A stretch of DNA of 26,367 nucleotides. It comes from an uncultured Collinsella sp. GTDB lineage: Bacteria > Actinomycetota > Coriobacteriia > Coriobacteriales > Coriobacteriaceae. Position numbers and translations under genes: made by a program. The stretch covers positions 1 through 26,367 of the forward strand of contig URBP01000019.1 of the NCBI GenBank assembly GCA_900546105.1. Reading direction: 5' to 3'. Of the stretch, positions 1-6,822 are shown in pieces. Position 1 is the first letter of the stretch, and the number at the start of each line of letters is the position of its first letter. Below the pieces are notes generated by a model. That model was not told the DNA's origin and did no database searches. It worked only from the letters and a program-made list of their open reading frames with translations.

Positions 1-6
1 CCCCAT
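1..6 (-). CDS. possible first codons of a gene running off the left edge
   Basis: A minus-strand ATG at 6-4 is preceded by an AGAAAGG-like ribosome binding site about six bases upstream. Only two codons lie in the window, so neither the product nor the reality of the gene can be judged. The 140 bases upstream of it up to the hairpins (about 7-153) hold no other gene I can support and would be its promoter region. Confidence 0.25.
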
Positions 7-153
7 GACAACCTTTCTCCCCCTTATATGAGCGTCTCCACCGGTTCAGAAAGTCAAATTCAGCCCAATCGGGCTCAGGTCGGCCTTTACACACCCTCTG
101 AAAAATACGTATCTGAACTAACTGTCCAGCGACATTCTCGATCAACAGCAAAA

Positions 154-187
154 GGCCTCCTGGCGAATGAAAATTCGCCAGGAGGCC
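154..187 (-). terminator. perfect 15-bp hairpin, likely terminator of the PTS/GH1/ROK operon
   Basis: Two 15-base arms (154-168 and 173-187) are exactly complementary around a 4-base loop. Read on the minus strand, the hairpin is followed by TTTTGCTGTT. It lies about 95 bases beyond the stop of the ROK kinase gene, the last gene of the minus-strand operon. The T-tract is short, so strength is inferred from the stem. Confidence 0.7.
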
Positions 188-200
188 CCTTACAAAACGT

Positions 201-245
201 GGGCTCCTTCGTTCGAATGAACGAAGGAGCCCATACTCTTTTTTT
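201..245. terminator. second perfect hairpin (14 bp), possibly bidirectional
   Basis: Arms 201-214 and 219-232 are perfectly complementary with a 4-base loop. On the plus strand the stem is followed within six bases by seven Ts (239-245); on the minus strand by ACGTTTTGT. It is the first of two tandem hairpins met by transcription leaving the ROK gene. The better T-tract is on the plus strand, so it may also stop antisense transcription into the operon. Confidence 0.6.
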
Positions 246-282
246 AGGACAGGAGGCCGCGAGTCGGGCCACCAGCCGCCAA

Positions 283-1191
283 TCAATCGCACTCGCCAAG
301 CGAGCGGCGCAGCGTGCGCACAGCGCCAAGCAAATTGGCATCGTTGCCGTTCTGTGCTGGCTTGATGCAGGGCCTCGGTATGATGGGAAGAACGTGAGCC
401 TGATCCATCATGCGCTCAAATGCCTGAAACAGCTCGGGACGGGCGCTGATTCCGCCGCCGACCACGATGACCTCAGGGTCGATGACCGACTGCAACCCCA
501 TCAGCATGTTGTCGAAGACCAACGCGTATGCATCCAGACCGCGACGAGCGTCCTCATCTCCCTCTTCAATCCAAGAGAAAATCCGATATCCGTCGATATC
601 ATCGGTCGGATCAATCCCCTTCGCCGCACACACCTGGTCTCGGAGCGCCCGCCAGCTGGTGACATCACCGTACACCGACCCAAAGGTCACGGGCTTGCGC
701 ACATCGTTGCTCACAAAGCACACGGTGCCGGCGAGATTGTGCGCGCCTCGCAAGATGTGACCGTCAACAACGATGGCACCGCCGAGACCCGTACCGATCA
801 CCACCATCAACCCCAGGGAGACCCCCTTCAGCGCGCCGACGGCATATTCTCCCAGTGCCGCGCACATCGCATCGTTCTCGATGGTTACGGGAAGCCCCGT
901 GCTCTCGCGCAAGATGCGACCGAGCGGATATCCGTCCAAACAGTGAAGGGCGCCGCCTCCCCCAACCACGCCATCGGAATCGCCTTCGGAAAAGACTCCG
1001 GGCATACTTATTCCCACACCCCTCACCCGGGCGCGATGGGGCTCGATCACCGAGCGGAACGTTTCGATAACCTGGTCGGCGGGCGAGGTGCATGTTGGGA
1101 TACTTCCGTGCTCCTCAATGTGGTAGTCGGCGTTCACCACCGCCCATTTCACCTGAGTGCCGCCCGCATCTATACCGAAATAGCAGTCCAT
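283..1191 (-). CDS. ROK-family sugar kinase, beta-glucoside kinase-like
   Basis: A 302-residue protein of the ROK (repressor, ORF, kinase) family, which phosphorylates free sugars with ATP in the cytoplasm. The N-terminal phosphate-binding loop DAGGT lies at residues 8-12, the catalytic-site IENDA at 104-108 (Asp107 as base) and the second glycine-rich loop GTGLGG at 133-138. The usual ROK segment GxxGxAGExGH is altered: around residue 150 it reads GAHNLAGTVCF, so the expected Glu and His are absent, and there is no CxCGxxGC zinc motif. It starts 24 bases after the preceding GH1 stop, with AGGGG as a weak ribosome binding site, and is the last gene of the PTS operon. A beta-glucoside or glucose kinase acting on products of the PTS sugar is the natural reading; the substrate is inferred from context only. 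Confidence 0.8.
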   Translation of the reverse strand: MDCYFGIDAGGTQVKWAVVNADYHIEEHGSIPTCTSPADQVIETFRSVIEPHRARVRGVGISMPGVFSEGDSDGVVGGGGALHCLDGYPLGRILRESTGLPVTIENDAMCAALGEYAVGALKGVSLGLMVVIGTGLGGAIVVDGHILRGAHNLAGTVCFVSNDVRKPVTFGSVYGDVTSWRALRDQVCAAKGIDPTDDIDGYRIFSWIEEGDEDARRGLDAYALVFDNMLMGLQSVIDPEVIVVGGGISARPELFQAFERMMDQAHVLPIIPRPCIKPAQNGNDANLLGAVRTLRRSLGECD

Positions 1192-1215
1192 AATCTTATC
1201 CCCTGTCCCATAGGG

Positions 1216-2703
1216 TTAGTCCAGGTCCTCGCCGTTGCTCTCGATGACCTTCTTGTACCAATAGAAGCTGTCCTTGCGGCTGCGCGCGAGCGTGCCCTTG
1301 CCCTCGTCGTCGCGGTCGACGTAGACGAAGCCGTAGCGCTTGCGCATCTCGCCCGTGCCGGCGCTGACCAGGTCGATGCAGCCCCACATGGTGTAGCCCA
1401 TGAGGTCCACGCCGTCGAGTTCCACGGCATCCTCCATGCTCTGGATGTTCTTGCGCAGGTAGTCGATGCGGTAGCCGTCATGGATGGAGCCGTCGGCCTT
1501 CACCTCGTCGCTCCAGCCGATACCGTTCTCCACGATCCAAAGCGGCTTGTGATAGCGGTCGTAGAGCTCGTTCAAGGCGATGCGCAGGCAGTACGGATCG
1601 GTCGCCCAGCCCCAGGCGTTGGTCTCGAGGTAGGGGTTTTTCACCATGCCGAAAGCGAGATTGCCGGACGCGACCTCGAGCTCCTTCTGGCGCAACGATA
1701 CCGTCGAGCCTCCGTAGCACGAGAACGACAGGAAATCTGCCGGATAGGTTGCGAGAAGCTCGAGGTCGTTCTCGCCCATTTCCAGCTTGATGCCCGCGCG
1801 CTCCATCTCCCTCAAGCGATAGGCGGGATAGTGGCCGCCCACCTGCACGTCGGCATACCACAGCGCGTCACGCTCGCGTTCCATGGCGAGCAGATGATCG
1901 GCGGGGTCGGCGGAATAGGAGTAGATGGGGTTGTACGCGAGCATCTGACCCACCATGATCTTCGGGGAGATTTGGTGCGCCGACCGAACCGTAAGGGCAG
2001 ACGCCACGAACTGGTTGTGCGCCGCCTGGGCCTTCGCATGGGGGCTCCCATCCGTAAGCCCGCCCGCCATGAAGCTCCCCATGCTCATCATGTTGATCTC
2101 GTTGAAGGTGAGCCAGTACTTCACCTTGCCCTGATAGTGCTTCATGACGCAGGTGGCGTAGCGCACGAACAGGTCGATGAGCTCGCGGCTCTTCCAACCG
2201 CCGTACTTGTTCACGAGCGCGAGCGGGGTCTCGTAGTGCGAGAGCGTCACGAGCGGTTCGATGCCGTACTTAGCGCACTCGTCAAACACGGCGTCGTAGA
2301 ACGCTAGACCCTCGGTGTTGGGCTCAGCCTCCTCGCCCGTGGGGAAGATGCGCGCCCAGTTCATGGACAGGCGGAAGCACTTGAAGCCCATCTCGCCCAT
2401 GAGGGCGATGTCCTCGGCGTAGTGGTGGTAGAAGTCGGTGGCCGTGTGGCTGGGATAGTAGTAGCCATCAACCACCGCCACCTCCAGCCCTTCAGGAAGT
2501 CCCTCCTCGCAAACCGCATACACGGGAAGCGCGCCGGTTTCCCCTGTCGCGGTATTACGCCACGTTATCTGCCGTGACACCGTATGGCTACCGCTGGTCA
2601 TGGCGTCCGAGGTGTTCGGTCCTTTGCCGCCCTCTTCCCAGCCGCCCTCATACTGGTTGGCGGCGGTGGCGCCACCCCACAGGAAACCTTCCGGAAATGC
2701 CAT
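1216..2703 (-). CDS. bglA: GH1 6-phospho-beta-glucosidase
   Basis: A 495-residue glycoside hydrolase family 1 enzyme that splits phosphorylated beta-glucosides delivered by the PTS into glucose 6-phosphate and an aglycone or sugar. The N-terminal FPEGFLWGGATAANQYEGG is the family signature. The acid/base Glu202 lies in TFNEIN and the nucleophile Glu392 in IVENG. Near the C-terminus Ser447, Lys455 and Tyr457 match the phosphate-binding S...K.Y pattern of 6-phospho-glycosidases. I chose the ATG at 2703, because AGGAGGT lies five bases upstream and the family start is MAFPEGF; an upstream ATG at 2736 adds 11 unrelated residues and has no good ribosome binding site. It follows the IIA gene after an 85-base gap with a hairpin. 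The exact disaccharide cannot be read from the sequence. Confidence 0.93.
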   Translation of the reverse strand: MAFPEGFLWGGATAANQYEGGWEEGGKGPNTSDAMTSGSHTVSRQITWRNTATGETGALPVYAVCEEGLPEGLEVAVVDGYYYPSHTATDFYHHYAEDIALMGEMGFKCFRLSMNWARIFPTGEEAEPNTEGLAFYDAVFDECAKYGIEPLVTLSHYETPLALVNKYGGWKSRELIDLFVRYATCVMKHYQGKVKYWLTFNEINMMSMGSFMAGGLTDGSPHAKAQAAHNQFVASALTVRSAHQISPKIMVGQMLAYNPIYSYSADPADHLLAMERERDALWYADVQVGGHYPAYRLREMERAGIKLEMGENDLELLATYPADFLSFSCYGGSTVSLRQKELEVASGNLAFGMVKNPYLETNAWGWATDPYCLRIALNELYDRYHKPLWIVENGIGWSDEVKADGSIHDGYRIDYLRKNIQSMEDAVELDGVDLMGYTMWGCIDLVSAGTGEMRKRYGFVYVDRDDEGKGTLARSRKDSFYWYKKVIESNGEDLD

Positions 2704-2740
2704 TGGGTACCTCCTCGATCGTGAAAACATCTTCATGAAA

Positions 2741-2776
2741 CGGGAAGACGGGCTGCATGGCAGTCCCGGCTTCCCG
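2741..2776 (-). other. hairpin between the IIA and GH1 genes
   Basis: Arms 2741-2752 and 2765-2776 pair with a single A-G mismatch (11 of 12 pairs), and a short ctgc/gcag helix can form in the loop. On the minus strand it is followed by only three Ts, so it is a poor terminator. It may be an mRNA-stabilising or partial-attenuation element setting the ratio of PTS proteins to hydrolase. Confidence 0.45.
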
Positions 2777-2788
2777 TCAGATAATCAG

Positions 2789-3130
2789 TTAGGCGCTTGC
2801 ACCCATGCGTTGATAGACCGTGATGAAGCGCTCGGCAAGGATACGGAAGCCCTCAGCGCTCATGAGCTGATCCTCCGCATGCAGCAAGATGATGCGAAAC
2901 GGCAGCTCCTCGCCGCTGGCCTCTTGCTGAAGCAGTTTCATGTGAGCGTCGTGGCCTGCGTTGAACACCACGTTGCCCTCGTCGATAAGTTTCCGGGCGG
3001 CCTCAAAATCACCATTCTCGGCACAGGTTATCGCTTCGAGGTAGCAGCTGCGCGCGCTCCCCACCTGAGCGACGATAGAGAAGCACGTCATTTCAAACTG
3101 ATCGATCGCTTCTTGTTTGATCTCTGACAT
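2789..3130 (-). CDS. PTS lactose/cellobiose-family EIIA component
   Basis: A 113-residue all-helical PTS IIA protein that takes phosphate from HPr and passes it to IIB. The phospho-accepting His84 lies in LLHAEDQLM, the form of the VHAQDHLM motif of the lactose/cellobiose IIA family, and HMKLLQQEASG (residues 63-73) matches the conserved helix before it. Length is usual for the family. It begins two bases after the IIB stop, so translation is probably coupled. It cannot be told from sequence whether it serves cellobiose, chitobiose or another beta-disaccharide. Confidence 0.93.
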   Translation of the reverse strand: MSEIKQEAIDQFEMTCFSIVAQVGSARSCYLEAITCAENGDFEAARKLIDEGNVVFNAGHDAHMKLLQQEASGEELPFRIILLHAEDQLMSAEGFRILAERFITVYQRMGASA

Positions 3131-3132
3131 GG

Positions 3133-3429
3133 CTATGCCCCCAGCAACTTTCGAGCCTGTTTGAGCACGGCCTCGCCGTTCATTGTCCCATACGCTGTCA
3201 TATCAATCGGCTCCACCGGACAGTTCACTTGATTCTTCACCTTGTTGAGTTCAAAGCGAACCTGCGGTCCCAGCAGGATAACGTCGCTATCCGCATATTC
3301 CGCCGCTTGGTTGACAGGGTGCGCCTCGATGGTACACACGAAACCGTCTTTCTCAGCCGCCTGTTGCATGCGCTGTACCAGCATGCTCGTCGAAGCGCCC
3401 GCGGCGCACATAAGTACGATATGTTTCAT
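3133..3429 (-). CDS. PTS lactose/cellobiose-family EIIB component
   Basis: A 98-residue PTS IIB protein of the lactose/cellobiose/chitobiose family. It carries phosphate on Cys8 in LMCAAGASTSMLV, the family phosphorylation loop, and hands it to the sugar as it enters through IIC. The rest is a typical compact IIB fold with the LGPQVRFEL segment near residue 53. A GGGAG ribosome binding site lies six bases before its ATG. It sits 48 bases after the IIC stop and two bases before the IIA start, in the order IIC-IIB-IIA. Confidence 0.93.
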   Translation of the reverse strand: MKHIVLMCAAGASTSMLVQRMQQAAEKDGFVCTIEAHPVNQAAEYADSDVILLGPQVRFELNKVKNQVNCPVEPIDMTAYGTMNGEAVLKQARKLLGA

Positions 3430-3477
3430 CCTACGCTCCCAACCTCATGGAAAATGATGGTGTGAATATGAAAATCC

Positions 3478-4770
3478 CTATGCGGCCGATTCCTCGAGAG
3501 CGGCCTGCTCCTCTCGCAACGCCTGGCGATCAGCCATAAGGGTGAAGGGGGTATACATGAGCACCGACACCGCCAAAACCGCAACCGAGATCACCAGGCA
3601 CCCGATGCCGCCCTGCATGAATGCGATGACCGGCTGGGGAAGCACCCAGGGAAGCTGAATCGTGGGATTGAACGCAGCCCCAAGACCGAGGGCGTAAAGC
3701 GCCTGGACCACGATGGCGCAGACCGGGATGTTCAGCACGAACGGGATGAAGTACGTGGGATTCAGCACGACCGGCAGACCGAACATGAGCGGCTCGGAGA
3801 TATTGAAAAGCGACGGAACAAGCGCGATGCCGCGAATCGCCTTGAAGCGCTCGGACTTGGTGAAGAGCAGCGAGATGCTGATGCCCAGGGCGTTAGCCTG
3901 GCCACCGATGGCGGTGCCGAGCGCGACGACGGCCCAAGCGCCATAGGGCAGTGCCTCGCCCGCGATGATGGCCTCGGTGTTAGCAGCGCTGCAAGCCATG
4001 ATTACCGGAGCGTAGAAGTTGAGCATCACGTTGGGGTGGACACCGAAGAACCAGAAGATCGACTGCAGCGAGCACACGATGATATAGGCCAAAGGAGAGG
4101 CACCGACCATCGTGACCGGCGTGCCGATCAAGGTGTTGATCATATCGAACAGGTTGCCCCACGGGGTGAAAGAAAGACCCCACTTGGCGAACCACACCGC
4201 AGTGAATAGCACGATGGCGGCAAACATCGGCGACAGCGAGTCTGCAACCATGGGCGGAACCATATCGGGGAGCTTGATTTCAAGCTTGCTCATCAAAATG
4301 GCTGTCACCTTCGGCACGATCAGGCCAAGCAGAATGGCGACGAAGATGCCGTTCGATCCCATGTACGACGTGTTGATGAAACTCGCCATGGGAATATCCT
4401 CGAACGATTGCTGCGGCATGAATGCCAAAAACACCGCGCCGCTCACGATGCCACCGGTATAACCGCTAAGGCCGCATACCTTACCCCACCTCAAACCGAT
4501 GAAGAAGGAGATGTATATACCCATCATGTTCATGGTAACGGTGAGGATGGAGTTGCCGGTCGCCATGAGACCGCTCGAAACCACCCAATCGGAGAACCCC
4601 GGAATGGGGAAGTTGATGAGAATCGCGATAACCGAGACGCCAAGGGTCATGGGCAGCGTGCACATCATGCCGCCCATGAGGGCGTCGAGCATCTTGCTGT
4701 CAGCAACCTTGCTTGCCACAGGTGCGATTGTCTTATCCATTATGTTTTGGATCTTGTCGAATACCGCCAT
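3478..4770 (-). CDS. celB: PTS lactose/cellobiose-family EIIC permease
   Basis: A 430-residue integral membrane permease that brings a beta-linked disaccharide into the cell while it is phosphorylated. Many hydrophobic segments are visible (for instance around residues 30-55, 75-95, 140-160, 190-215, 280-300 and 385-410), and the start MAVFDKIQNIMDKTIAPVASKV is typical of the cellobiose/diacetylchitobiose IIC family. GGAG lies seven bases before the ATG. It is the first gene of the operon continuing into IIB, IIA, GH1 and ROK. The 154 bases upstream, up to the deacetylase stop, hold a short inverted repeat (ATTCA-GCG-TGAAT at 4888-4900) but no copy of the TTTCA-N5-TGAAA operator. A clear promoter was not recognised, so read-through from the deacetylase gene is possible. 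Confidence 0.93.
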   Translation of the reverse strand: MAVFDKIQNIMDKTIAPVASKVADSKMLDALMGGMMCTLPMTLGVSVIAILINFPIPGFSDWVVSSGLMATGNSILTVTMNMMGIYISFFIGLRWGKVCGLSGYTGGIVSGAVFLAFMPQQSFEDIPMASFINTSYMGSNGIFVAILLGLIVPKVTAILMSKLEIKLPDMVPPMVADSLSPMFAAIVLFTAVWFAKWGLSFTPWGNLFDMINTLIGTPVTMVGASPLAYIIVCSLQSIFWFFGVHPNVMLNFYAPVIMACSAANTEAIIAGEALPYGAWAVVALGTAIGGQANALGISISLLFTKSERFKAIRGIALVPSLFNISEPLMFGLPVVLNPTYFIPFVLNIPVCAIVVQALYALGLGAAFNPTIQLPWVLPQPVIAFMQGGIGCLVISVAVLAVSVLMYTPFTLMADRQALREEQAALEESAA

Positions 4771-4924
4771 GTTTCAGCTCCAATCTTTGCAGTGAACTCT
4801 ATCGATGCCCGTGTGCGGCATCTTCCCCTCTAGATAGCGCATCCACCTCTCTTCAAAATCACAACGACGTGCTTCAGGCAGTACGCCATTCAGCGTGAAT
4901 TGGCGAGATTGCCCCAGCGGACGC

Positions 4925-5692
4925 TTACGTCAGGTCCGCGTACGTCACGAGCCCCACGTCCTGCTCTGCAAGCCATGCGGCGACATCAGGGTCGACAAGC
5001 ATCGCGGCTTCCCGGATGCGGGCCTCGAGCATGGTCGAGTTATCTCGCAAGTACGCGTCGATATAACCTGGGTGAAACACCATGAGACGGCATATCCCTT
5101 CCGGTGTCGTTTCAAGCGCCTCTCGAAGCGCCGCAAAGGGATCCGCTTCATATGACGAGAAATCCTTGGGAACATAGGAAAGCACCGGCGTCGAGCGAAA
5201 GGTGACTGGCTCGCCCGGAACACCCATCGCGAAATAGGGCAGGCCGTGACGCTCGGCAACGATCTCAAGGCCGCGGAAGAACATGGGGCTTGCGACCGCA
5301 TGTCCCTCGAAGTAATCGGGCTCACGCCCGACGAGCTCAAGGAATCGCCGATACTGCGCCTCGATTTCGATAATGACCTCGTCAAGCACCACGAAGTCCT
5401 CCCCAGCCCGCGCGGCGGCGCGATATGCTGAGCTCCGCTTGAAATTGCCATCATCGTCAACGATGCTCGAGATGAGCGAGGAATCGCTGAGGGGCCTACC
5501 CGTGCAGATATTGGTGTGCTGACCCAAGCAGAGATCCTTGATTTGCAGGCGCGCCAAACCGCTTTCTGCAAGCGGCATGTTGGTCATGACGCCCACCGAG
5601 CGAATGAGCCCCGCTTGGACCGCGGCCGCTATCCCGCAATTAACACCGTCGCTGTAACCTAAATCGTCGGCGCGCAGCAATAACCGCTTCAT
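4925..5692 (-). CDS. chbG: ChbG/YdjC-family carbohydrate deacetylase
   Basis: A 255-residue protein of the YdjC/ChbG family, metal-dependent enzymes that remove an acetyl group from N-acetylated oligosaccharides such as chitobiose 6-phosphate. The N-terminal RADDLGYSDGVN holds the metal-binding Asp pair (9-10); His59 in LGQHTN, His131 in FEGHAVA and His207 in VFHPGY are in the positions expected for the remaining metal and catalytic residues. The start at 5692 is chosen because AGGAGG lies five bases upstream and MKRLLLRADDLG is the family N-terminus; the open frame upstream to 5830 looks unrelated. It precedes the PTS operon on the same strand with a 154-base gap, and is divergent from the RpiR regulator. 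By analogy with the chb operon of E. coli it suggests an acetylated substrate; the activity itself is inferred. Confidence 0.85.
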   Translation of the reverse strand: MKRLLLRADDLGYSDGVNCGIAAAVQAGLIRSVGVMTNMPLAESGLARLQIKDLCLGQHTNICTGRPLSDSSLISSIVDDDGNFKRSSAYRAAARAGEDFVVLDEVIIEIEAQYRRFLELVGREPDYFEGHAVASPMFFRGLEIVAERHGLPYFAMGVPGEPVTFRSTPVLSYVPKDFSSYEADPFAALREALETTPEGICRLMVFHPGYIDAYLRDNSTMLEARIREAAMLVDPDVAAWLAEQDVGLVTYADLT

Positions 5693-5873
5693 CCGATCCT
5701 CCTCAACCGATATCTCGTCGAGCGGCAAAGCAACGAAGCGATGCCCTGTGTAGAGCCGATGCCGTGTTCCGGCGGGGCGGCAAGCTTCGTCGTCTCTTCT
5801 TGCATTAAGTATGACGCCGGCTATATCCAAAATCGGTTACATGCTGTGCCACAAGGTTGCGAGATGGCTACGC

Positions 5874-5894
5874 GAGTTTCATAACGTGAAACTC
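5874..5894. promoter_or_regulatory. inverted repeat, candidate RpiR operator
   Basis: GAGTTTCA and TGAAACTC form a perfect 8-bp inverted repeat separated by TAACG, in the intergenic region between the divergent deacetylase and RpiR genes. The same core, TTTCA-N5-TGAAA, recurs at 8303-8317 upstream of the second GH1 gene. Location next to an RpiR-type regulator and recurrence support an operator; binding is inferred. Confidence 0.65.
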
Positions 5895-5919
5895 CGCAGG
5901 AATACCGGCATGTTTGAGC

Positions 5920-5925
5920 TATAGT
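5920..5925 (+). promoter_or_regulatory. candidate -10 box of the RpiR gene
   Basis: TATAGT lies 55 bases before the regulator start and about 35 bases downstream of the candidate operator. No good -35 box is seen at 16-18 bases spacing, which would fit a promoter helped or controlled by the protein bound at 5874-5894. A GGCCC/GGGCC inverted repeat (5938-5955) lies in the leader. Confidence 0.35.
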
Positions 5926-5980
5926 TTGGTCAAATGAGGCCCTCTTATTCGGGCCACTGAGCATAAAGGGGACAGCCATC

Positions 5981-6802
5981 ATGGAAAAATCCATCTCGAT
6001 GGGATCGGTTGCCGAACGGTTGCTTGACTACATCGACACCGCAATGCAGCACGACACCAACTACGAGATAGCGACCACGCTGGTGAAAAACTACAGCAAG
6101 CTGAGCGAGCTCTCGATTGGAGAAATCGCCGACATGTGCTTCGTCTCGAAGGCTTCAGTGTCGCGATTCTGCCGGTTTATGGGTTTCGCTGATTTCAAGG
6201 ACCTGCGCAACCAGCTTGAACATGACATCCTCAAAACCGGGTTGTTTCCACATGCCTTTGTAGAACAGCTGTCAAACGACACGGAAGGCGCTCTGGCATC
6301 CTACCGGGAGGCGATCCTGCTCAATATCGAAACGACCATCTCGGCGGCAAACATCGCGAAACTGCCCGCCATTGTCGATGATTTGCACGACAGCGGGCAT
6401 GTCGCGTTCTTCTCCCACCACTTCCTCTGGGACGTGGGCCGCTACTTCCAAAGCAGGCTCACCATCATGAACCGCCTCATCGAGCTTTACCTCGATTATT
6501 CATCGCAGCTCGCCTGCGCGCAATCGCTCACCAAATCCAGCCTCGCCATCATTTGCAGCATAGGGGGAACATACCCCATTCGTTATCCAGAAATCGTCAA
6601 CGCACTCGCCGCCTCCGGCTGTCGTCTTCTCGCCATCACACAAAACACCTCAAGCGCCTACTGGAACCATGCCTCCTGCATACTGAGCTGCGGAGTGACC
6701 AACAACATCGACACGGGCAAGTTCGGTGCGCTTGCCGCCATCGACTTGATAGTCATGGAATACCTGAGGCGTTATGGAGCCGATTCCGGTACTGGCGAGT
6801 AA
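5981..6802 (+). CDS. RpiR/MurR-family transcriptional regulator with SIS domain
   Basis: A 273-residue regulator. The N-terminal helix-turn-helix of the RpiR family spans about residues 44-68 (LSIGEIADMCFVSKASVSRFCRFMGF region), and the C-terminal half (about 115-265) is a SIS sugar-phosphate-binding domain, with the ISIGGTYP-like loop seen as CSIGGTYPIRYPE. Proteins of this family sense phosphosugars and repress or activate nearby catabolic genes. It is the only plus-strand gene of the sugar island, divergent from the deacetylase and convergent with the second GH1. AAAGGGGA lies about ten bases before the ATG. The two TTTCA-N5-TGAAA repeats flanking its neighbours are its likely targets. The inducer is probably a phosphorylated product of the PTS substrate. 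Confidence 0.9.
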   Translation: MEKSISMGSVAERLLDYIDTAMQHDTNYEIATTLVKNYSKLSELSIGEIADMCFVSKASVSRFCRFMGFADFKDLRNQLEHDILKTGLFPHAFVEQLSNDTEGALASYREAILLNIETTISAANIAKLPAIVDDLHDSGHVAFFSHHFLWDVGRYFQSRLTIMNRLIELYLDYSSQLACAQSLTKSSLAIICSIGGTYPIRYPEIVNALAASGCRLLAITQNTSSAYWNHASCILSCGVTNNIDTGKFGALAAIDLIVMEYLRRYGADSGTGE

Positions 6803-6805
6803 TCT

Positions 6806-6821
6806 CGTCGGACCACCGACG
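6806..6821. terminator. short hairpin between convergent regulator and GH1 genes
   Basis: CGTCGG and CCGACG form a perfect 6-bp stem around ACCA, within the 20 bases that separate the stops of the two convergent genes. There is no T-tract on either strand, so any termination role is a guess based on position. Confidence 0.35.
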
Positions 6822-6822
6822 C

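Noticed and set aside
28..2307. A 759-codon plus-strand open frame
   Set aside because: It is antisense to the ROK kinase and the first GH1 gene. Its His/Ala/Val-rich sequence shows no domain and is the usual mirror of a GC-rich gene with biased third positions.
4888..4900. ATTCA-GCG-TGAAT before the IIC gene as a third RpiR operator
   Set aside because: Spacer is 3 instead of 5 bases and the arms differ from TTTCA/TGAAA, so it does not match the other two sites.
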